This document shows, piece by piece, positions 57,040-64,000 of a DNA stretch of 64,000 nt. Source of the DNA: Bugula neritina (Eukaryota; Bryozoa; Gymnolaemata; Cheilostomatida; Bugulidae); the NCBI GenBank assembly GCA_964035545.1, contig OZ037773.1:8830751-8894750 (forward strand), given 5' to 3'. How positions within the stretch are numbered: the first letter of the stretch is position 1; the number at the start of each line of letters is the position of its first letter. A model generated the notes under the pieces. It saw nothing but the letters and a program-made list of their open reading frames with translations. It was not told the origin of the DNA and ran no database searches. The position numbers and the translations under genes were made by a program.

Positions 57040-58406
57040 TGATCAGGGAGCATAATTACTAATTGCTAGTGAAAATATATTTCTATATTTTCTACTCCTG
57101 TGTAAATTGTACAATTGCTCTTTAATTTATTTACTTTTACCCATTCTCTAAGAAAGTACGTTATTGCTAGATATATTATCAAATGCATCTAGACTTGCTA
57201 TTTCAAGAATTACACATTGATTGCAAGACGTGACTTTAATGTGTTTTTTGCTCATGTTACTGTATTATTTGTGAGTGCAAATGTACCCATGTAACAACGT
57301 TCACTGATCTTTTTAAACTTAAACAAATGTATCATTTTAATGAATTTTAGAATTTAGTTGAATAATTATTAGTGTTGTGTAGTATTGTGTGACTAATCTG
57401 TCAATTTTATTAAAATATAAAGTTGAATTTAGTAATTTGCTAAATAAATTGAGTATTCTGTCAATATTCCTGTACACAATTATTTTTCTGAGTTTTGATA
57501 GCAACAAGTTTCCATTGGAAAGGTTTTAATATACCTTTAGAGCATCACTGATCTAGTGTTCTGAATTTCTGAAGCTATTATTTCTATAATGTAATTTTAT
57601 CTGATCCAATTAAACCATTAGTCAGTTGCACAGAGACGTTTTAGTAAAGATGTTGAACAACATATAGACGCCTAATTTCTTGTTGTGGAGTTAAACAGTG
57701 AGCAGACATTTGCAACTTACAAGTGTTAGCCGAAGAATATTATGTGGTTTAGAAATAGCGATTGTATAGGAATACAGTGTGTAGTGTAAAAATAGCAAGT
57801 GTAGGAGTACAGTCAGTGTGTGGTGTAGATATAACAAGTGTAATAATGCCAATATTTTTGATAAAGTAGTTCAAGATAACACTTAGCCATAAAAACACAA
57901 TCTGCAATCTGCTTACTAAGGCGCCATTGTACTACCCACTCACTTATTCAAAGGTATCTCACAAAAAGGCTAATATTAGACTAAAGTAAACACCTAATAG
58001 ATAAGGGAGCTCAAAGCTCCAACTATTCTACAAGTTGGTGTTTGCAAGTTGGATAGAAGGCAATGGTATAGTTGCAGCATTTCTGTCTCGCCTACCTGCA
58101 TGGGCTTGAATTATTCTTTCATACATATAAATAGAATCGAAGCATTAAAAAGTTAATCAGCATTCCGGTGGGTTTATAGCATATTGAAATATATAAAATA
58201 TATACCATTGCTTTATTTTAGTCATATAGTATTTATATGATATATACTATCAGATTTTATTAAATACTAAAATAAGTTACATTTTAAACCATCAACATCT
58301 ATTGAGCTCTGTAGTTTTGGCAGTTTTGTTTCAGAAAGAATTTGGAGTTTTTAATAATAATGACGTAGTGTTCAAACAACTGTATAAAGATTCATATATT
58401 TCAGCA
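57040..58406 (+). repeat. Upstream segment of gene C, duplicate of the gene A upstream region
   Basis: Collinear with 31100-32515, with point changes and small indels. One visible indel is an extra partial copy of agtgtggtgtag-type text near 57775-57840. It shows that gene C was duplicated together with its promoter region. Confidence 0.85.
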
Positions 58407-61400
58407 ATGGAACAGGCAGTATCCGCAAGCTCTGAATCTGTGAACCTTAGAGTATGGAGTGACATACCAATCTGTGTTCTGGTTACAAGTAGAACTACTT
58501 CTCTGCTTAAACATGGCATAGCAACTCTTCTAGTGAGAAACACTCAGTTTGATGCAGCAGACCTGTTCAACAATCTTGTGAAGTTTCATACTGACGGTTT
58601 GTCAGAGGCTGTTTTAAAAGAGATCAAAATTATTGCCACTATTTTGTCAAAGCTGCATCACCCTAACCTTTTGAATATCCAAGGAATTCGTCTTGACATC
58701 TCATGGGATCATGAAAATAGAGTTTTTCAAAACATGCCAAGTTTTTCAAAAGTCCAGTTAGAGAACATTGAAGACAACCTAATACAAGATATCAGCTCTG
58801 GTATCCAATTTCTGGAAGATGACATCATCAAATCTTCCCCAACGGTAGTGACCCTGACACTTGTAGAAGAAGCTATGAAGAAATTCCAGTCTCCCACACC
58901 AGCTGAACAGAGAGAAGCCATAGAAGGTCTGGTGGCAGGACTAGTGGCTGGTGTCCTTGATAAATCTCCTCTCAGCTTGACACGTCTGTTAGACATGTTC
59001 CGTGGTGAATTTCCAGAAACTGTAAATGAGTGTCTTCAATATATAGACAGTAGTCACTCTCAAATAATGGATAATGGTGGAAAGCTTGAAGGAGATCATG
59101 AAATACAAGAACTTCTGGCTCAGTACAAAAGATGTGTGAACTTCTTTGTTCGTGATTTAAAATGTCTTCCACTCAAACCATCAGATATCGTAAGTTCCTA
59201 TAAAAATTCTACACGGTAAATAAATAATTAGGTATAATAATATAATATTATTATATTTGCAAAGCTTATGAAGAATTCACTATTATTTAACTATTTACAA
59301 GCTTACAAATATTGTTTGATGTTGCAAGCACCTAAAAAGACTAATTCTAAGCAGGCACTTAAAGTGTTACACCTATAGCTACCATTTTTAAAAACAAGTA
59401 TAATCACAACTGACCTTGACATTGAACTTAAAATTCTCCGTCAGTCTACTTGTTCAGATGTTTGAAACATTTGAAAAACGTTTCCTCCATGCAGAAAGCT
59501 GTGATGCCATATCGTACAACGTACTCCAACCAATAGCATATCATTGTATTTTCTAGGTCACCAATGATCTGATGGAGATGAGTCCAACTGCTGAAGAGTT
59601 AAGCTTCATTATCACAGAATATGATGAGTAAGTGACTCAACATGTACAGCGGTTTAACTCTTTCTGTTTTCATACTTTACAATATAGGTATAAGTGTATA
59701 AGCTCTTACTGTAACACTAGAGTATCCTAAAATGTCATATTCTCTTCTGTCAGGGTGATTTCAAGAAGTAAAAGCTCTGATAACACGGACACAGATAGAA
59801 TCAACTTGCTGGCAAGGTATAGAGACTATATATTCATATCCTAATGTTCATTGTGGTGTTAGCTAACTATATATATTTTGCCAGTTTCAAATAGTCCAAA
59901 GCTTTATACAAACTATACAAAGTATATAATATGGTGATTACCAGGATGTTTATATGTTTCCAGAGAACAACATTCTATATGGAGACAAGCCAACCATCAT
60001 CTGGCTTGTTTATTAGATGTTAAGGAGTCTGGTGCCTTAGATGAGACTTCTGGAGACACTCAAGAGCTGCAAGAGAAGGTAACTCTATAAGTAAATCATA
60101 ACTATTAGCCTAGGGCCACACGGTGCGTATTTTCGCATGCAAAAATTGAAATCACGAGCAAAGGTGTCCACTGTGCGCGTTGAGAAAACGATCGCACTTG
60201 TTGCTCTGCATTCTCAACGCAAGTGCGAATCGTCTCTGTCGTCGTCACCTAATTGGCTGGTATAGTTATTCAGCAAGCCCAATTTTTTTATTTTAGTGCT
60301 ACATTCCAGTAAATTGCGTTTTATTAAAAGCGAGTGCAATTTAAAAATGAAAGCTTTATTTATCACGCATCACTGACGCTACAGTGGACACCTTTGCTAC
60401 TTGTGATTTCAATTTTCCCATGTGAAAATACGCACCGTGTGGCCCTAGGCTTAGTTTATAATCTTGATGCTGATAATCAATACTCTATAACACATGTCAT
60501 TAACCATGCTAGGGATTTTTTGATAAGCTTTGAAATGCTTTCAACTCAAACCAAATACAGTTTATGAACATGGATAATGTATATATGTTACTGGAATGAG
60601 TTATAAAACTAACTGTAGCCATTGTATGAAATAGCATGCCATTAAAGCAATCTTTGAGGCCAAAATGAATTTTATTTTATATTTTTATAGAATACTAATT
60701 TGACTCCAGAAGAAGTAAACAGTCCTGCACAAACCTCTTCTCAAAGTAAGTACAATAAACTTGTGCTCCAGTCATTTTTCCCGAATTATGATTAAGTATC
60801 AGTACTGATACCAGAATGTTGTTTGTAACAGTGTATTGGGTCTTCTATGAGTTTATTTCATTACGGTCTTTTATTAGCAATTGCTCTTTACTAATGAGAT
60901 ATTTTATTGTACATATTCTGACTAATACTAACAAAATAGTAATTGCTAGTATACGACAGTTTCATTTTAGACAATATGCATTACACCTAGACAAAACTAC
61001 TCAAATTATGATTATTTTGATGCATCTATAAGACCTACAGATTAATTTCCCCTTAAATTATTTTTTTTATTATGAGCAGGAGGAATAAATTTCTTCATTA
61101 CAGAAAAATTAGTTCACTTATAAAAGGCATATTTTCATTATTAGCTTTTTATTTCAGCTACACCAACTCCAAAGCATCTGGGTGGCCTTCAAACAGTTCC
61201 TTCAGATGTCCCACTGTGTGTTTTGATTGTGAACAGAATTAGAACATTGTTGGTGAAAGCATTAGCCTTTCAGTTGGTTAGAAAATCAGAATACAACATG
61301 GCCGACCTTATTGATGGACTTTCTTCAGTACTTCCTGCTGATTATGGTAAAACCAGCATCAAAGAGCTCAACATCATCGCTAAAATCATATCAAAGATTC

Positions 61401-64000
61401 AACCTAGAGAAGCAGTAGAAGGTCAAACAACTCCAGGCACCATTAAATGGGACAACAAATACAACAGATTTGAAAACGTTCCAACAGAATTGAGAGTTCG
61501 GCTAGCAAGACTTCCACTTGGGCCACTAAAAGTTCGTTGCTTGAACATCTCTTTACTAAAAGGCATCATTATCCAAACCCTACCGACCGTAGAGACACTA
61601 ACACTAGTAGAAGAAGCTATGAAGAAACTCCAGTCTCCCACACCAGCTGAACAGAGAGAAGCCATAGAAGGTCTGGTGGCAGGACTAGTAGCTGGTGTCA
61701 TTGATAAATCTCCACTTACCTTGACATGTCTGATAGACATGTTCTGTGGTGAATTTCCATCATATGTCATAACCCTCCTCAAGGTTATCAACAATAACCA
61801 AGTCCAGACAATGGAAAGTGGCAAGAAAATTGAAACTATGGAATTGAGACAAGATCTTATCACTGCATTCAATGATTGTGTGATTTTTCTTATAAAAGAC
61901 TTCAAATGTCTCCCAGTCACAGAAGCAGCAGAGGTGAAAGTTATAGTTGTAGCCTAATATTTTTTGCTTTACCTACAAATAAAATATAAAGTAGCAAATT
62001 TTAAATTTTTTTAGAAATTTAAAACAATTCACGAGTCATTTGTTTAGTCTAAAATTTAAAGTTGTCATCCAAATATATACTCAAACACTGCTATCATTTT
62101 TGCAGGCTTGTAATGAATATCTACAACTCTCTTTAACTGCAGATGAGTAGAAAATGGTATTCTCACAGTATGACAGGTATTGTAAGACAATAAACAAGCT
62201 GTTATTACTCAGCGTAGCTCTTGCAATATATGGACTTGGCTGAAATATGTACATGTATAATATAATCTACATGTATAATATAGGCAAATCAACAGTTACA
62301 CTCTCTGAAATGAAAAGTATAGTTGGTTATTTGATTAAATATAAGCTATTATGCTTAATTCAGAAAATTATATTTATGTCGCTTATTACTAGAAAGTTTT
62401 CTTGTGACTTTTTACTATTCCTTCCCTAAAACTCAGATATTTTCAATTCGTTTCAGCAGCAATAATAACTGTTTCTTGAAAAAATAGCTGTGGCAGTTTT
62501 AGTCAAAATCCACAAACTAATAGTGCTAAAATATTTTCTTCTCCACTTCAGAATTATCACAAATATTGACAACACTGATGGAGCTAAGACAGAGGAAATC
62601 AATCTTTTAGCAAAGTAAGATTTTGAGCCATTATTAAATATTAATATCTGGTCTCAGTGTGACAATTATTTACTTATAATAATTTACAAGTTTCACTATT
62701 CTGAGGCCATAGTTCAAGTTGTATCTGGTTGTAGTGAACAGTTCAGTTTATGGAAGAAGACAAATCAGTTGCTGGGAGATTCTATTGAAATACCAAACAT
62801 ATTTGCTGACATAAAACCCATCTACAAGGTAATTGACAACTATAGAGCAAAGCAAATTGTTCTACTATAGTTATATACTACTAGCTCTAGTACAAGTAGC
62901 AGTTGTAGCAGTTGTATTAGTGATGGTGGTGGTGGTGGTGATGGCGATGCATGGCGGTGGCGCTGACGGTGGCGATGGCGGTGGTGGTGATGGTATCATC
63001 AGCAGTAACCATTTAAGGATATAGCTTAGTTGCTTTAGTTGGTCTGACCAGAATAGCTGAAGAAATATTATATCATGTGCTTTATATGATTTGATTGCTT
63101 GGTAAATTATCTACCTTGATGGTTCCATTCATGTTTTTGTTATTCCTTGTACTATTTATAGAAGAAAGATGAATATTCAACACAAGTTGGAGGAGCTGTC
63201 CGATACAGCATCTCTCAACTTGAAGGTATGACTATGATGGAGAATCTGAATCTAAGTGAAGGAGCTGCCGGAGACAGCATCTTTCAAAGTAAGGGTGTGA
63301 CTATGATGTATAGGATGTTAAGTAAAACTATTTAAGTTAAATGAAATAGAAATGTTAAAAAATTCATTACTTTACATATTATATTAAACCTACAAACTGA
63401 AAATCACTTTGGCTGTGTAGTTCTATAATATGTAGTATCCCTATATCGAGAGTTGTCCGTTATGGTTGCTGTGTAAAGTAATGATACTACAGTTACTAGT
63501 CATATACAATAAACAATATGTCACTATACCAACATTTGACAAAATGCTTTTTTTGATAATATTATATGTGTATTTTATACATATCCTTCTATTTGAGTAT
63601 ATAGTACTTATTTATGGAATTTGTTTCACAGCTTTATATTTTTTATAATACAATCTAGTAATATATGTAATGTTGCAGCTGGTACAGAACTTCAGTACAG
63701 TCTGAGTGATTACTCTGTTATCTTGAGAGGGTCCTACTCTGATGTAACTAATAGTGGAGGGCATACTATACTAGCTAGTAGAGAGGGAGGGTTTGATGTA
63801 TTGGATACTAGTAAAGTATCTGAATCTAACAGTAGTGAAGGAGGGAGGGGATATGAGAGGGTGAAGTCTGTCCCAATAGAAATGGGTGGTTCTGTTGAGT
63901 CAATACAGAGATATGAGAATTGTATATATACTCTGTGTAGAGTAAATTATCAGCTAAAAGTAGTAGTGTTTGATGCTAACACATATGTTGAAGTAAAGAG
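58407..64000 (+). CDS. Gene C: two N-terminal modules in tandem, then propeller; early stop; runs off window
   Basis: Exons: 58407-59189, 59557-59627, 59754-59816, 59964-60078, 60691-60745, 61158-61933, 62106-62176, 62552-62614, 62735-62828, 63162-63225, 63679 to beyond 64000. Exons 1-5 repeat the gene A module (783, 71, 63 nt), then a shortened exon 4 without hydrophobic repeat. They splice in phase 1 into a second, diverged N-terminal domain (61158-61933) containing the same VEEAMKKLQSPTPAEQREAI signature. Exon 7 has TAG at 62148-62150 where A and B have TGG (Trp), predicting a 635-residue product ending before the propeller. Downstream exons remain in frame, including GGHTILASREGGFDVLD in the propeller. 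The triplet-repeat stretch (62880-63020) has drifted and is out of frame. It is either a recent pseudogene or a soluble two-domain form. Confidence 0.65.
60108..60450. mobile_element. Harbinger-type MITE, copy 3 (343 bp, gene C intron 4)
   Basis: Termini GCCTAGGGCCACACGGTGCG and CGCACCGTGTGGCCCTAGGC, flanked by perfect TTA duplications (60105-60107, 60451-60453). The inner inverted blocks AGGTGTCCACTGT / CAGTGGACACCTTTGC are shared with copy 1. Non-coding. Confidence 0.88.

Noticed and set aside
58302-58406. Extension of gene C protein upstream of the ATG at 58407
   Set aside because: The open frame runs back through an ATATTTCAG acceptor shared by A, B and C. In A and B no such extension is open, so it is intron or 5' UTR sequence.
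63226-63300. Extra small exon between gene C exon 10 and the propeller exon
   Set aside because: The text GGAGCTGCCGGAGACAGCATCT is a local duplication of the exon 10 end. It lacks a convincing acceptor and A and B have no counterpart.

Overview
The window looks like AT-rich nuclear DNA of an invertebrate animal. Genes are split by short GT-AG introns, introns and spacers are full of microsatellites, SINEs, MITEs and decayed retroelements, and the one clearly recognisable housekeeping gene is a metazoan DCAF5 (WDR22) homologue. The tRNA-derived SINE core and the hammerhead-ribozyme repeat fit a marine invertebrate, possibly a lophotrochozoan, but the species cannot be fixed from sequence alone. 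All exon joins were worked out by hand from splice sites, reading phase and comparison between paralogues; none is backed by transcript data.

Layout. (1) 0-8.4 kb: three tandem plus-strand genes (S1, S2, S3) for small secreted ten-cysteine proteins, each with five exons and identical intron phases. (2) 9.0-17.8 kb: two paralogous genes of unknown function in tail-to-tail orientation (D on plus, Z on minus). They share a five-exon helical N-terminal domain but have unrelated C-termini: a Ser/Lys-rich tail in D and a Cys/His cluster in Z. (3) 18.2-25.7 kb, minus: DCAF5, 13 coding exons, with a MITE in one intron. (4) 25.7-28.2 kb: gene-poor simple-sequence DNA. (5) 28.2-64 kb: a plus-strand cluster of one novel family. 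Gene E is a compact member with the N-terminal domain only. Genes A and B add a hydrophobic Ala/Val exon and a beta-propeller. Gene C carries the N-terminal module twice and runs off the window end.

The 28-64 kb cluster is the best candidate for an undescribed system. A roughly 260-residue N-terminal domain is followed by two short linker exons, an exon whose hydrophobic part is encoded by a (GCA/GTA)n triplet repeat, and a C-terminal NHL/TRIM-like propeller. Exon lengths (783, 71 and 63 nt) are identical between copies. The triplet-repeat exon differs by exactly 76 codons between A and B, so repeat expansion appears to add membrane-spanning sequence. Modular tandem duplication of this kind is typical of receptor or immune families, but function is inferred only from architecture.

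Mobile DNA has been active in the cluster. A decayed Ty3/gypsy-like LTR element sits in an intron of A. An intron of B holds a 273-bp direct repeat carrying two type I hammerhead ribozymes (retrozyme-like). Three Harbinger-type MITEs with TTA target duplications, two copies of a foldback element rich in AGATCGATCT, SINEs, and a fragment of a second retroelement also lie here.
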